64,000 nucleotides of DNA from Sepiola atlantica (Eukaryota; Mollusca; Cephalopoda; Sepiida; Sepiolidae). Shown in pieces: positions 33,209 to 44,799 of this stretch. The stretch's first letter is position 1. The number at the start of each line of letters is the position of its first letter. The stretch is from positions 81,654,040 through 81,718,039 of the forward strand of contig OY744525.1 of the NCBI GenBank assembly GCA_963556195.1. Direction: 5' to 3'. The position numbers and the translations under genes were made by a program. The notes beneath the pieces were generated by a model. It was not told the origin of the DNA, searched no databases, and was given only the letters and a program-made list of their open reading frames with translations.

Positions 33209-34189
33209 CTCTCCTACCACTTTTCCCGATATTTCCCTCCCCCCAACATGTTTCATTTGCTCTTACTCCCACCATCTAAAACAATCAATGTGTAGACAAG
33301 CAAGCAACCAAACAAGCAAGATTATCAGAGTTTTAATATTACAAAGATGGCTTGTAAGCCATTGGAACATGGTAATGGTGGTTTGATCAATGTAGCTATG
33401 AACGGATTTAACATAATTGGGAAACCAGTTTCATAATGACTACCGGGTTCCAAGACAGCTTCACTTGTGCGAGAATATAAATGCCCCTGCCTGTTTATGT
33501 GGCCACTAACTACTTTTAAGCTATTAAACCTAAGAACGTGAGATATGGTAAAAATGAACCTCCCTTAAATATATATACAGCTTTCCTTAAGGAAAAAAAA
33601 ACATTCGAAATGTGCTTTTGCCACTTTAGTAGATTAAACTTTGCAGAAATTTGTTTGTTTTTTCGATCGATTACAAAAAGCATTTTAGTAAAATCAGTTT
33701 AATTAGTTAAAATTGTAAAACAGAAAATAAGAGAAATACCTCGCCATACAATGCTCGAACATATTTTTCCTGTATAATTTAAAAAGAATAAATTAAAAAG
33801 AAAAAAAAAACAGCCAAAAAAACCCCCCCACAATCATAAAATATGTACTTGCTTGAACCTCGTCCCAAAAATATTAATAACACAAAATTCAAATGCGGGC
33901 ATAAACTTCATAAAAGACACTCCAACTCAGCCTTTCCGTATAATTCTGCTTACAATTCTCTGAAGACGAGAATCAAAACTTAAAAATAAAGAAACTGAAT
34001 ACATGACGTTCTGACAATTTTTGTTCAATTGCCCGAACTTTAAAAAGTTGATTAATAGGTTTAATAGAAATCTGCCCCCGACCCTTCAAGGGTTGAGCAC
34101 TTTGGTAAGAGAAATGAGCTCTTTGTAAAAGAATAGAGCACACTAGGCTGGTATAATGCATATATATGCATTCAGATTTCCCTTCCGTT

Positions 34190-34299
34190 CTGTAGCTTGT
34201 GCTGATGGCGTAATGGGGAGGAACTGTTGGCAAAACAGCCAGGTTTTAATCTCAGTACCTGCTTGCCTAGCAACACTGCAAAACTGTCTGTGGATGACT
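34190..34299 (+). mobile_element. tRNA-like SINE remnant
   Basis: TGGCGTAATGGGGAGGAACT (box A-like), CCAGGTTTTAATCTCAG (box B-like), and tail GCAAAACTGTCTGTGGATGA, which matches the end of the hammerhead-like tails. Confidence 0.5.
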
Positions 34300-34562
34300 T
34301 ATATGATTATTTTTATTTACACAAACATGTATAAAATCTGCGACACTGGCATGTCGATGTTATCGATCAACAGCTATTATAAACTGAGATCTCATCAGGC
34401 ATATTTGGAAAGAAACTTTCTTTCCAAATATGATCTAAGGTTAAGATCGGATTCTAAGTCTGCCTGATGAGATCTCAGTTTATAATAGCTGTTGATCGAT
34501 AACATCGACATGCCAGTGTCGCAGATTTTGTACATGTCTGCGTAAATAAAAATAATCATATA
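34300..34562. repeat. Near-perfect inverted repeat (arms about 100 bp)
   Basis: 34300-34400 and 34462-34562 are reverse complements (GACACTGGCATGTCGATGTT / AACATCGACATGCCAGTGTC; CTGAGATCTCATCAGGC / GCCTGATGAGATCTCAG). The spacer holds a second hairpin (ATATTTGGAAAGAAA / TTTCTTTCCAAATAT). The unit also occurs singly at 40583-40690 and 43468-43570. Confidence 0.95.
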
Positions 34563-34650
34563 TAAAATCTCTATTTGATATTGAACACTTTTTATAAACC
34601 CGGTTGACATTCTTTGGATTACTACCCTGTGGATGTTTTACCTGGATTAT

Positions 34651-34653
<3 letters not shown>

Positions 34654-34700
<47 letters not shown>
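34654..34700. repeat. (AT)n microsatellite
   Basis: About 47 bp after TACCTGGATTATTATT, the same junction as at 43660. Confidence 0.95.
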
Positions 34701-34706
<6 letters not shown>

Positions 34707-34751
34707 GGGTATTTAGACATATTTTTTAAACCATTGTTTCGTAATAGTATT

Positions 34752-34847
34752 ATATATATATTTTTTGAAAAACCATAACAATGTGTAGTGTTCAAATAAA
34801 TAAGTTTTATTTATTTTAACACTACACATTGTTATGGTTAAAAAAAA

Positions 34848-34855
<8 letters not shown>
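34752..34855. repeat. Small inverted repeat between (AT)n tracts
   Basis: AAAACCATAACAATGTGTAG then TGTTCAAATAAAT pairs with ATTTATTTTAACACTACACA then TTGTTATGG; arms about 40 bp with almost no loop. Confidence 0.85.

Positions 34856-34892
<37 letters not shown>
34855..34892. repeat. (AT)n microsatellite
   Basis: About 38 bp between the small inverted repeat and a Helitron-like end. Confidence 0.95.
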
Positions 34893-34893
<1 letters not shown>

Positions 34894-35390
34894 TAGCAGG
34901 AAGACGCAACGTTGCTTGGGATCGAATGGGGATCACTACTACATACTTTTTCACTATGCTCATAAAACCATATTATTTTATTTGTTTTTACTGCACCCCT
35001 CCTCTCATTTCGCCCCCTAATATAGTCGGAAGAAGCTGAACTGTTGAAAAACTCTCTAAATTAGTGTCTCATACATATGGTTGAAATTTTTGTAAAATCC
35101 AATATATGTATTTAAAGGGAAACTTAGAGGTGGGGGCACGTAGATATTCGGCACTAGAGGGTAGTATAGAGATTTCAGACTACTTTCATTTCCTTCCCCA
35201 GAAAATTTTATATATAGCATTTAAATTTCATAAAAATAGGATATATTTGAAGTTTTAAGGGCGTTATGCACTCATAACCCGTTATGGAGTGCATGTAGAG
35301 ATTAGAGAACACTTCCATTGTCTTCCCTAGTAAATTTTACATAAGAATACACTTTTAGATTTTATGTAGATTCTCTAACTTTTGTTTCTA
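34893..35390 (-). mobile_element. Helitron-like element with 3' terminus at 34893
   Basis: Starts ACTAGCAGGAAGACGCAACG then TTGCTTGGG. The following TACTTTTTCACTATGCTCAT and TTATTTGTTTTTACTG match 12060-12115, so this is the same family without the SINE insertions. No coding sequence. Confidence 0.55.
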
Positions 35391-35431
35391 TAGGAAACAC
35401 ACAAACATCACACATACGCACAAACATTGAG

Positions 35432-35435
<4 letters not shown>

Positions 35436-35470
<35 letters not shown>
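35436..35470. repeat. (AT)n microsatellite
   Basis: About 34 bp between outer and inner left arms of the Penelope-like element. Confidence 0.9.
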
Positions 35471-35475
<5 letters not shown>

Positions 35476-35550
35476 CTAGGCAGCATCTTCTCTTGCAGGC
35501 AAGTATTGTTGAATATAAGAGACAACTCATGTCTAGATATCCTTTGGTAG

Positions 35551-35715
35551 ATCCTTTCAATAGCCCAACACTTAAATAACGACCACTCCTGCGCCCGATC
35601 GGAATTCAAAAAACTCTTAGTAGAAAATACCAAAATGTTAGAATTTAGTACTAACAAACAAAAACTCCATATATCAGAAGCCCTATATATAAAAACCAAA
35701 AACACCCCTAATTAA
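35551..35715 (+). pseudogene. Penelope-like GIY-YIG domain, C-terminal fragment
   Basis: The plus-strand frame reads SIAQHLNNDHSCARSEFKKL, then KQKLHISEALYIKTKNTPN and TAA. 'KL.I.EAL.IK...P.LN' is the C-terminal signature of the element-encoded GIY-YIG nuclease, with the metal-binding Glu in SEAL. The nuclease's YIG half is absent. The minus-strand frame over the same bases is a shadow. Confidence 0.75.
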
Positions 35716-35938
35716 TAGAATAATAGAATATTCTAAAATGTTTATAGCTCCAAATATAGTTTCGTACTTAGTACATAATTCCCGTCAAAAACCTTCTATA
35801 AATACTAACACATGGTCTATACCTGATTAACCTAACCTCATTTCCCCCCTCATTCATCAGCCAATTCCCCTCCGAAACTAAGATCTTAATTGAAAGGATC
35901 TACCAAAGGATATCTAGACATGAGTTGTCTCTTATATT

Positions 35939-35943
<5 letters not shown>

Positions 35944-35987
<44 letters not shown>
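35944..35987. repeat. (AT)n microsatellite
   Basis: About 43 bp between inner and outer right arms of the Penelope-like element. Confidence 0.9.
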
Positions 35988-35989
<2 letters not shown>

Positions 35990-36555
35990 CTCAATGTTTG
36001 TGTGTATGTGTGATGTGGATATTATTATTACCAGTAATAGCATGAGTATCACTGTTACTCTTGTTAATTATTTTCTTATTGTGTTTATTATTGAGTGTAT
36101 GTTCTCCATGCAACAATAATTAAATTTAATGCTATTTCTATTGCTAATTTTTGATAGCTTTTTTTTAAGGAAGTCTTTATCGATTATCCTAAAGAATATT
36201 TTGCCAATTTGTGTTTTTACGCAAATTGACAAAATGGCGCTCAAATCTTTCTTAGTCCCACAGCTTTCATACTTTTTGGTGGCATTTTTTCATAGTTTGT
36301 TGGTGTATGTGACAGCATCAGACCCAATTTTTACATGTGATCCTGTCACAGGAATTGTGTTTATCCCATATGTAGAAATAACAGTGCACTATCAGACACA
36401 TTGTGCGTGTTAGATGTTTACAATAATATTGATCCGTATTTGTCTCAATGGTCTCTAACTTATAAACCAAGCGTTTCTTGACCTCTGCAGCATATAGAAC
36501 ATAATCCCAAAGTTTGATTTTCTAAACACCCTGCATATACAAAATGTCTTCTTAC

Positions 36556-36677
36556 CTTGTCATGAATTAATTTTCCTTTGGCTGCTGCCCTCACATAAAT
36601 CGCTCCCGTCGCAAATCCAAGAGCTTTGTTTGTATAAAAGATGCATCTTTTCCAACTATCCAATGGCTTTCGTGAAT
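36556..36677 (-). CDS. M13 peptidase exon (WKRC...GFATGAIYVRAA)
   Basis: 2 nt plus 40 codons between acceptor CGTCTAG and donor AAG|GTAAGAAG. SWKRCIFYTNKALGFATGAI is the family block 'RW..C.......LG.A.G..FV', containing a conserved cysteine (Cys11 of this exon) and the start of the catalytic lobe. The alanine-rich AAAKGKLIHDK replaces the more acidic family stretch. It ends in phase 0 and joins directly to 29334-29432. Confidence 0.95.
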
Positions 36678-37071
36678 CTAGACGAAGAAAAAGAAAAGTA
36701 AATTATAATTGGATTAAATCTACGAAAAACTCTGCATTTATCTCAGTTCTAGAAAAACTATGATCCGTCAGGTCACCCATTGAGCGCGGGTTAGCTGATT
36801 TGAATTAGGAAAAAGTGATTTTGAAAAAAAATAAAGACAAAATCCAAAATTAGCTTATTTCTGCTCAATATATCTTCCCCCCTCTCTCCCTCTCTACAAG
36901 TACAGGTTGACTATTATTACTACCTCCTGTGATATTCCCTTTTGTTCATAATGGACTATTCAAATCCAAACTTAGTCTCTGTTATATATATATATATAGA
37001 GAGAGAGATACATGTCTGATTAAAAACAACAAAATTTTCGCTTTTCGTTATTTTTATCATTGTCTCAACAC

Positions 37072-37205
37072 AACCTTTTGGCTAAAATCAAAGTGTAGTA
37101 TCTGTTCCGATGGATACTGCACCCAATAGACTGGTATTGTCTACGCCGGTCTATGGGTCTGTCCTGGGCAGTTCTAGGAGGTCCCTCTCAGGCTTCGCCT
37201 CCCCT
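37072..37205 (+). mobile_element. U2-headed SINE
   Basis: CCTTTTGGCTAAAATCAAAG then TGTAGTATCTGTTCCGATGG, then GGTCTATGGGTCTGTCCTGG and TTCTAGGAGG, the same as the minus-strand copy at 7630-7925. Truncated after CAGGCTTCGCCTCCCC. Confidence 0.8.
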
Positions 37206-38429
37206 CATTTGCCAATCACACTGCCGTTTCACGTTGATTTCCGTGGTTCCGAAAAGGAAATTTCTATTCGGAGCTATTTTCAGGTGATGTAACAAATTGA
37301 TTTATCGATCGATTTTATGATTTATATCTACAGAATTATTTGAAAATAATGTACGGATTTCATGACGCATTGCTTCATGAGGCATTGCTTCATGAAGCAT
37401 CGTCATGGAATGAGCCTGTGACGATTTGAAAGAGGAATATTTGAAGTTTAGAATGGTTACCACAGGGACCCTACGGTAGAAATTCTGAGTCGTGTTGTTC
37501 AGTTGTTTTGTTATTCTTGGATTACTCAAAAAGAAAATCTCATACAGACCCTCGCCCCTCCTGTATTTTTTACCATAAAAAAGTCGGACCCGAAAGAAAC
37601 AAACCCAAAAAACTATTCTTCATTAAACCCAACATTAACCCTAGGTCTAGGATTGAAATACAAAGAAGAACAAATAAAAATGGGGTGACAATACGAGAAG
37701 AAAAAAATAAAATAAAATAGTAATGAAAAAAAAAAAATTAAATTTTAAAATGGCGGCCATTTTGGAAGTACGAAAAATGGTTATTCGTTCTGTGGTCAAG
37801 AACTAGGTGATAGTTTTACGTTAAATTTATATCATAGAGTGAACACTCACTCTTTAATTTAAAAGAAGAAAAAAGAAGACAGGTATTTCCAGATGGCTGA
37901 CATGTAATTGTACGAAAAAAAAAAAAGATAGAATCTCATTTTTGTTTTTCCGTTAATAGCATGGGGTGGGAGTAGGGGGTAAAATACCGCCACCCAATAA
38001 AAGGATTGTTCATCAAACGTAACATTAAGTATAATTCATGTCTAAAAAGTGAGCTTTAAAAATGAATTGTTTAATAATATTTTTCAGTGTAGAATTTATA
38101 TTTAAAAACAATGAGCATTTATTATTTGCTTAATAAGCATTAATTAGAACCTAAAAGAAACTCTTGTTACTTTTTATGTAGAATAAAAACAAAATCTCTT
38201 AAATTTTTAACCGTAACCAAACATCTATGATACGGTGTTTTCAAAAAACAAATAGTTTGATTTAATAAAGACTTTACATCATTAAAAAAAGGAAATATTC
38301 AAGGGAAATAACTCAAAAGGTTTTCTTTAGCTTATTTCCCTTGTTCTATGCACATTTCATTTTCCAATGTCCTTCTCTCGGTGACTTTGTAGCAGTCATA
38401 AATTGGACTTACTTTATATTGCGTATCAG

Positions 38430-38730
38430 TGTCCCATTGAGCCTGTTTGGCCAATCAGATCGCAGGGCGCATTGATATCATTAGTTCCCTAAGGGACTAC
38501 TTGAGCTCCCTTAGGATATTGCAGACGATGAGCAGACGGTACCCTAGCACCAGCCAGGAAGGATCGCCTCAGCCTCTCTCCTGCCTCCTTGTCAACTGGA
38601 CCCTCACCGCGCCTGCTATCTTTGCCTGAAGATATTTGAACTAAGAACTTATTTTCTTCTTCTTTCTGACACTGTCCTAAGTTTCTTCCACCTATACCAA
38701 ATGGTATACGTAACCTTTGATCTGAATAAA
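38430..38730 (+). other. GC-richer island, possible solo LTR or old repeat
   Basis: Base composition differs sharply from the surroundings. GTCCCATTGAGCCTG near the start and CTGAATAAATCCCTTTCG near the end give a promoter/poly(A)-like layout as in an LTR, but no target duplication or partner was seen. Confidence 0.3.
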
Positions 38731-38822
38731 TCCCTTTCGTTGTTGTTGTAAAAAGGTTTCGTTATTTTGTTAATTTATTTCGTGTGTTAAATTAAGATAG
38801 GGGATAACAAATCTATTCGTAC

Positions 38823-38872
38823 AACTTCGGCTTTTGGACTCGGATCAAATCATAGTATCTGTTCTGTACTTG
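38823..38872 (+). mobile_element. U2-like SINE head fragment
   Basis: CTTCGGCTTTTGGACTCGGA then TCAAATCATAGTATCTGTTC. Only the head is left. Confidence 0.55.
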
Positions 38873-39184
38873 CTAAAAAAAGGAGATTTCCGTGTAAATT
38901 TTTACATCTACAGTGATCCTTTTGGTAGAGATGGATTTTCCATCGTGTGAAGTAAAAGTAAATATGGGCGCAGTCGCAGAAATATGGGTACTCGTACGTC
39001 TGTTTCAATATTGAATTTGCACGTTTTTTTTTTTTTTTTTTACATACACACACACTCACACTCACACTCACACTATCTCTGACTTTTTAAGAATAGTTTC
39101 TCATTTTCTCTATTCGTTCTGATATAGAAACTCTCAACCCCAAATTGCCATTTTTTTTTTATTTCTATTATTTTTATGTTGTAA

Positions 39185-39420
39185 ATAAAATAAAAGAAAG
39201 CTGTCTACTGCAAACGCAGAATCCACAATATTATTGTAACCTAATGATATTTACTTTTGCACGTCTCCCAGGTAATGTATTTTTAGAATATATTTATAAT
39301 TATGAAGAGTTATCTCTATTTTCACGTTATTAATAAAATAAAACAAAGTTGTCTGGTGCGAACACTAACCCCACAATATAATTGTATTATGATAGATACT
39401 TCTACATCACATATTACAGG
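39185..39420 (+). repeat. Degenerate direct repeat pair
   Basis: AAAATAAAAGAAAGCTGTCT..CCACAATATTATTGTA and AAAATAAAACAAAGTTGTCT..CCACAATATAATTGTA, about 150 bp apart. Confidence 0.6.
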
Positions 39421-40491
39421 GCAGAAAATTATGTCCCAAATTTCATAAAGATTTGCCCAGTACTTATTGAACCTGAGTACATTTATGTTTTCAAATTTCA
39501 TGAAGATTGGTTAAATGCTTTTTTTCTTGCACACTCATAAACAATAATAATATGCACACAGAGTTTGAATTACCTACTAGACACCATCCTCGAATGTCTT
39601 CGGTCTCTCTGTACAAGGGTTTGTCAGGACAACCTGACATGAGGATACTTCACCCTACAAATTAACCCTGACCAAATATTAAAAATATTATAGTATTCGA
39701 TGCCCAAATAAGATCCCCTCGACACGGCTATACATTAGCTCATACGAGGTATGGGACACCTTCTCCAAGTGTTGTTACTTCAAATAACAACGCTTAGCTG
39801 GATACTCCACCAGACCAGATGGATTCTTGTCCTGGAATCTATTAAGACCAAGAGACCAAAAGAAAGATATACTATAACATAATCAACTGGTCAAAGTAAA
39901 ATTGATGTTCTTAAGTTCTTTACTAACTCAACGTTTAAGAGATAACAGAGAACTTTAATGGAATATTCGACTATCTATGTATCTCATATAGGGATCAAGT
40001 GTTAGCCCCAGGAAGGGGCCCCTTAATTTCTGAGAACTTCAACTGAAGTAAAATGAAACAAACACATATACTTGAACATACCTACAACACCTGCACATAT
40101 ATATACACACAAATACACATGCCTATATATATTCACATACACACATTATTTTTGTTTGTTTGAATATTAAAGACATAGAAATAGAACAATAGACATATGC
40201 GGGGGTCGGGTGGGCTCATGGGCCCATTATATAACCAACCGGCAAAGTACAGGTAAATACATGCACGTATCAAAATCACACACACACACACACCAAAACA
40301 CTTATAAATGTACATACGTACAACACGCATACATATGGATAGGTTTAGAATGGACTTAAAAATTATAACAGTGAAAATATAATGGAAGAAAATTCTAGTA
40401 AGGTAAAACATTTATAAATCCAACCGGTCGTCTGCACATATACATAAACACTTATCTACATAGTAATAATGCGCACACACACCCACACATG

Positions 40492-40495
<4 letters not shown>

Positions 40496-40545
<50 letters not shown>
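40496..40545. repeat. (AT)n microsatellite
   Basis: About 50 bp. Confidence 0.95.
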
Positions 40546-40550
<5 letters not shown>

Positions 40551-40564
40551 TCCCAAACACCATC

Positions 40565-40690
40565 TAAGGGAAGGATCAAATCTTAATTCTGCCTGATGAG
40601 ACCTCAGCTTTTAACTGCTGTAGATCGATAACATCGACATGCCAGTGTCACAGATTTTGTAGATGTCTGTTTGAATAAAAACAATCATAT
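40565..40690 (+). repeat. Single copy of the unit forming inverted repeat 34300-34562
   Basis: TCTGCCTGATGAGACCTCAG, GTAGATCGATAACATCGACA and TGCCAGTGTCACAGATTTTG, followed by (AT)n at 40688-40711. Confidence 0.85.
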
Positions 40691-41599
40691 ATATATATAT
40701 ATATATATATACACCTGTGCACACATACATAGACATAGTGACACAGATAGATCGTAAACGGACATAATACTAGGATTGAGTTGAAAGTGCAAGAATTTAA
40801 ACTTGAAAATTTTTAAACATATAAGACTGGATGTAAATATAAACAGTAATAAAAAAGTCAAGCTTACAAAATTAACACATTAAAAAAAAATTAATTAAAA
40901 TATTAAACTTAACAGTCAAGAAACTAAACTATTAAAGAAATTACAAATGTATTAAATATTAAACATATTAAAAAACAACAAATAAAGATTAAAGTTAAAA
41001 TAAAAAATAAAAAATAAAAATTAAAAGATAAAATAATTTTGAAATGAAAAATTAAAGATTAAGGATCAAAATTAAAAAATTGAAGTTAACAATAAAAAAA
41101 TAAAGAACGAAAAAAACGTTATTCATTGGGGTCAACTAACACTGGTTGTTCAAAACGTAATTTTTTAATTAAAAAAAAATTGAATAATCCAAATCACAAT
41201 CCTCATCTAAAAAATTCAGAAACAAAAAAAAAACAAACCCTTTTTGTATCACTTTATATTTACATTTATTTTTATGTGTTAAATTTTGTGAATTGAAATT
41301 CTTGCACCTTTTAATTTAAAAAATCGATCCCAGTATCCAATAACTATGAGCATGGTATGTATAACTCTGTGTGTATATGTATGTATGTATATGTGTGTGT
41401 GCATTAGTACCATATAGATAAGTGTTTATGTATGTGTGCGTATGACAGGTTGGATCGCGTTACTAGTATTTTATTCCATTACATTTTGACTTTTTAAATC
41501 TATCCATATTTCTGTCATTTTTTTCTCAATCTTAATTGTATATATTTCGTACATCGTTTATATAGCTTTTATTATGTTTTATTCGGGACATAAGACCTA

Positions 41600-41600
<1 letters not shown>

Positions 41601-41631
<31 letters not shown>
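41601..41631. repeat. (AT)n microsatellite
   Basis: About 31 bp; left border of the inverted-repeat structure that follows. Confidence 0.9.
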
Positions 41632-41635
<4 letters not shown>

Positions 41636-41662
41636 AAGGAAGAATGAGGGTAATCCGGCGTA

Positions 41663-41973
41663 ATGGGAATTGAAAAAGGAAAAACCAAAAGATGTTTTTT
41701 TTTTATGTGTTTGACCAGCTGGCTATGTCAGGAATGTGTGGATATAAGTAAGTTAGGAGTGTGTTGAAATGTGCTGAGAATATGATAAGGAGAGGAAGGC
41801 GGAAAAGAAAACGGAGGGAGAGAAATGATGTTGGTTTTGGTGAGATATAGGTGAAATTCACGTACTTGCATGACATTTTTCTTAAAATTATCATCCTGAG
41901 GAAGTCTTACAAATAAAGACGAAACGTTGATGAATACACAAAAAAAATCTTTTATTTTTTCCTTTTTCAATTA

Positions 41974-41980
<7 letters not shown>
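41663..41980. repeat. Inverted-repeat structure between (AT)n tracts
   Basis: GGGAATTGAAAAAGGAAAAA then CCAAAAGATG (41669-41698) pairs with ATCTTTTATTTTTTCCTTTT then TCAATTACC. The interior holds CCTGAGGAAGTCTTACAAAT then AAAGACGAAACGTTGATGAA, also found reversed at 4298-4340. Confidence 0.7.

Positions 41981-42009
<29 letters not shown>
41975..42009. repeat. (AT)n microsatellite
   Basis: About 35 bp; right border of the preceding structure. Confidence 0.9.
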
Positions 42010-42013
<4 letters not shown>

Positions 42014-42329
42014 TTATTTTTTAATTTTTAATTTTTTTTCTCTTTATTTTTTTCTTTTTTCTTTCTTTTTCTTTATATAGTTTTAATGGTTAGGAAACTT
42101 CCGAGACTATATATATATATATATTATTATTATGGAGTATGGACAGCATTTTGTCTTTGATACATGTTTGATTAAACAGAAGTGAAAGTTCCTGTTCCTT
42201 TTTTGATCCAATTTTTCACATTTGCTGGCCAACCATCTAATGTGCACCTATAACAGGAAATATTTGCAAACGTTTTCGACTCGCATAAGTCGTCGTCTGG
42301 CACGTGATGAGGTTACAAAATTAAAACTG

Positions 42330-42672
42330 GTGAATTTATTACGAAAGTTGATTAAGAACGTTTTAAAAACATTTTAATATATCCTCTCCCCCTTGTATTA
42401 AGCTTGATTGAGTGTTGGTTTACGTGCTCAAATGGGCAAGGCTTCGATAGTAGGGAGGCGAAGGTTACAATTTGAGACAGAAAGGATGGAAGTGTTTTTT
42501 GTTAATATATTTTGGAAGTCTTTTTTGGAAATGTCGTGTGCGATTAGATGTTGGTAGATGGAGCTGTGGGGTGTGTGTGTGAGATGACATGTTAAGCTGC
42601 GGTGGGGGGGGGGGAGGAGAGTATATGAAAAGTTTTTAAAACGTTCTTAATCGACTTTCGTAATAAATTCAC
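42330..42672. repeat. Inverted repeat (arms about 60 bp)
   Basis: GTGAATTTATTACGAAAGTT then GATTAAGAACGTTTTAAAAA pairs with TTTTTAAAACGTTCTTAATC then GACTTTCGTAATAAATTCAC. The left arm is related to the centre of the element at 6750-7065. Confidence 0.9.
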
Positions 42673-43019
42673 GACTCGAAAAATTTCAATTTAATTTTCG
42701 ATATTTGTTGAGACCCCTTAAATCGTCTACATCACGTGTATTTATTCTTCCGGTGATGGCATCTAGTATGTGTATATAGGTTTGTATATATAGGTATGTG
42801 CTTGTGTGTATTTGTGTGTATATATATGTGTGAAGATGTTATATGTACATGCGAGTATCTGTATGGTTGGTCTTAGAAATGCCTAGACAGCTTGTCTGTA
42901 ATAATCCCTTTTAACAAGAGGTGTTAATGGCTTGTATCTATAACTAGAATTGATATAGATATGTGTGTGTAATTATATGTGTATACATATGGGGAGATAT
43001 ATATATGGGTGTTTTTGTG

Positions 43020-43024
<5 letters not shown>

Positions 43025-43074
<50 letters not shown>
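43025..43074. repeat. (AT)n microsatellite
   Basis: About 50 bp. Confidence 0.95.
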
Positions 43075-43077
<3 letters not shown>

Positions 43078-43464
43078 TGTAATCAGTCAATGGAAAATCA
43101 TAAGTGCACAAGTGGGAGAAAAATAAATAAAAACTGAGAATGAATAAACAAATAAACGTGCAACTTACAATTTCGTGTAGATGTACACTGTGTTTGCTGA
43201 GTATATAAGTATGGATTGTGATGCACGTGTGTGGGTTATTCTATTTTAGATGTATGTGTGAATATCAAGAGGGATCTTTTAAAAATATAGAAGGAGATAT
43301 ATGGATATAACCATAAGGTAGAGTGTATGGTAGGTTATCTTGATATTCTCAGTCTATTTATTTATGTATATGTTTAACTACTTAGCTAGTCGAAGCCTTC
43401 TGCGTATATATATAATCCAGGAAGAATCTTTCTTTCTGGATTTCATCGACCGGGTTGGATCACA

Positions 43465-43663
43465 AAAAAACCTTCTGCCTGATGAGACCTCAGCTCTTGA
43501 TAGCTGTAGATCGATAACATCGACATGCCAGTGTAGCAGACTTTGTACATGTTTGAATAAAAAATCATTCATAATACAGCTCTATATTTTTATTGAGCAC
43601 TCTTTTATAAGCTCGGTTTGATTCCCTTTGGATATCTACCCTTTGGATTTCTACCCTACCTGG

Positions 43664-43665
<2 letters not shown>
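43465..43665 (+). repeat. Longer single copy of the 34300-34562 unit
   Basis: CTGCCTGATGAGACCTCAGC, GATCGATAACATCGACATGC, then TTATTGAGCACTCTTTTATA, AGCTCGGTTTGATTCCCTTT and CTACCTGGATTA, which also follow the copy at 34562-34650. Confidence 0.85.

Positions 43666-43710
<45 letters not shown>
43666..43710. repeat. (AT)n microsatellite
   Basis: About 45 bp, same junction (CTACCTGGATTA) as at 34654. Confidence 0.95.
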
Positions 43711-43714
<4 letters not shown>

Positions 43715-44750
43715 ACATTGTGTATAAGATGATTATTTTCTAATATGCCTTGTCCTCTTTGCGAATTTCTCCTTCCTCTCCAGCTAAAACTTTCTGCAAG
43801 AATTGAATTAATTTGTCTTTTCAGTATATTTAATGTGACCTTATGAAGCTGGACTTGGAATAAGGTTGCAGTTGAAACATGTATGCACATCTGTAGCCAA
43901 ACATGTTTTTATAAATAAAAATTTATACTATATAAAAATACACTCAGGCACAAATACATACTCAAACACATGTACAAATGGAAAGCAAATTTGTTTTCAT
44001 ATACACACATAAATTTAAATTTTAATACATTTAAAAATACAACAATCTATGTTCATGGCTAATTAAAATATAATTACCGATCAGAAAATAACGATCATAT
44101 TAAAATATTTTAGTTTTATGTTTACAATTTATAAATACCTTACTTCTATGGTTTAATAATTTGCTTCTGTCTGGGAATTTTATTTAATGAGCTTTTCACT
44201 AAGACAATTATTAAAAAAAAATCTTTACAACTTGTTAATATAGACTTGAGATACATAGGACAATGTAACTTATCTTCTTTAGGGGAGCTAATGTCTCCAA
44301 GATGTCGTCTAGAACACAGCGGACGAATTTTCACCATGTAATAACTATGGCTGGCATGAGTTTATAGTGTCATTTAGTAGCAGTAGGAACAATATTTGTA
44401 TCCATGATGTGACGTTGGATGTTGTGAGTATAGACCATCTATGTTACTCTTTGTAGTAATCAGTCATGTCTAATAACAACACATCATGCTTTTGGGTTTA
44501 ATATTTTTAGTTTTAGTTTTCTTTAGCATTACACATTATGAGTCTTCCTTCCCCTCCCCCTCGTTGGGGGAGGGAAGAAGCTGTTCGAAACATGTCTGCA
44601 TAATTTCTAAGAACTAAAGAGAAAAAAATCAGTTTTTGCCAGTGATTTCCTGTTCGCTATGTCACTCCCATTTGCTAACCTATATTTTGTGTAACCTATT
44701 TATCTCACATTAAATATTGTTACAGTAGATAAACGGACATACACACACAC

Positions 44751-44753
<3 letters not shown>

Positions 44754-44791
<38 letters not shown>
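44754..44791. repeat. (AT)n microsatellite
   Basis: About 38 bp after a short CA run. Confidence 0.9.

Positions 44792-44799
<8 letters not shown>

Larger units (their letters stand above)
35399..36014. mobile_element. Penelope-like element with inverted terminal repeats and (AT)n
   Basis: Inner arms 35504-35561 and 35889-35946 are reverse complements (TTGAATATAAGAGACAACTC / GAGTTGTCTCTTATATTCAA). Outside each lies (AT)n, then outer arms 35399-35432 / 35987-36014 (CACAAACATTGAGTATTA / TAATACTCAATGTTTGTG). The middle carries the GIY-YIG C-terminal coding piece. Confidence 0.8.

Noticed and set aside
36129..36413. 94-codon hydrophobic frame
   Set aside because: No recognisable domain, AT-rich composition and no splice or promoter support.
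37072..37125. Functional U2 snRNA gene
   Set aside because: Only the first part of U2 is present, then SINE body sequence.
39583..39655. Candidate missing M13 exon on the minus strand (PDKPLYRETEDIRGWCLV)
   Set aside because: The frame that would fit the phases has a stop before the only plausible acceptor, and the peptide does not resemble the expected NYxxW helix.
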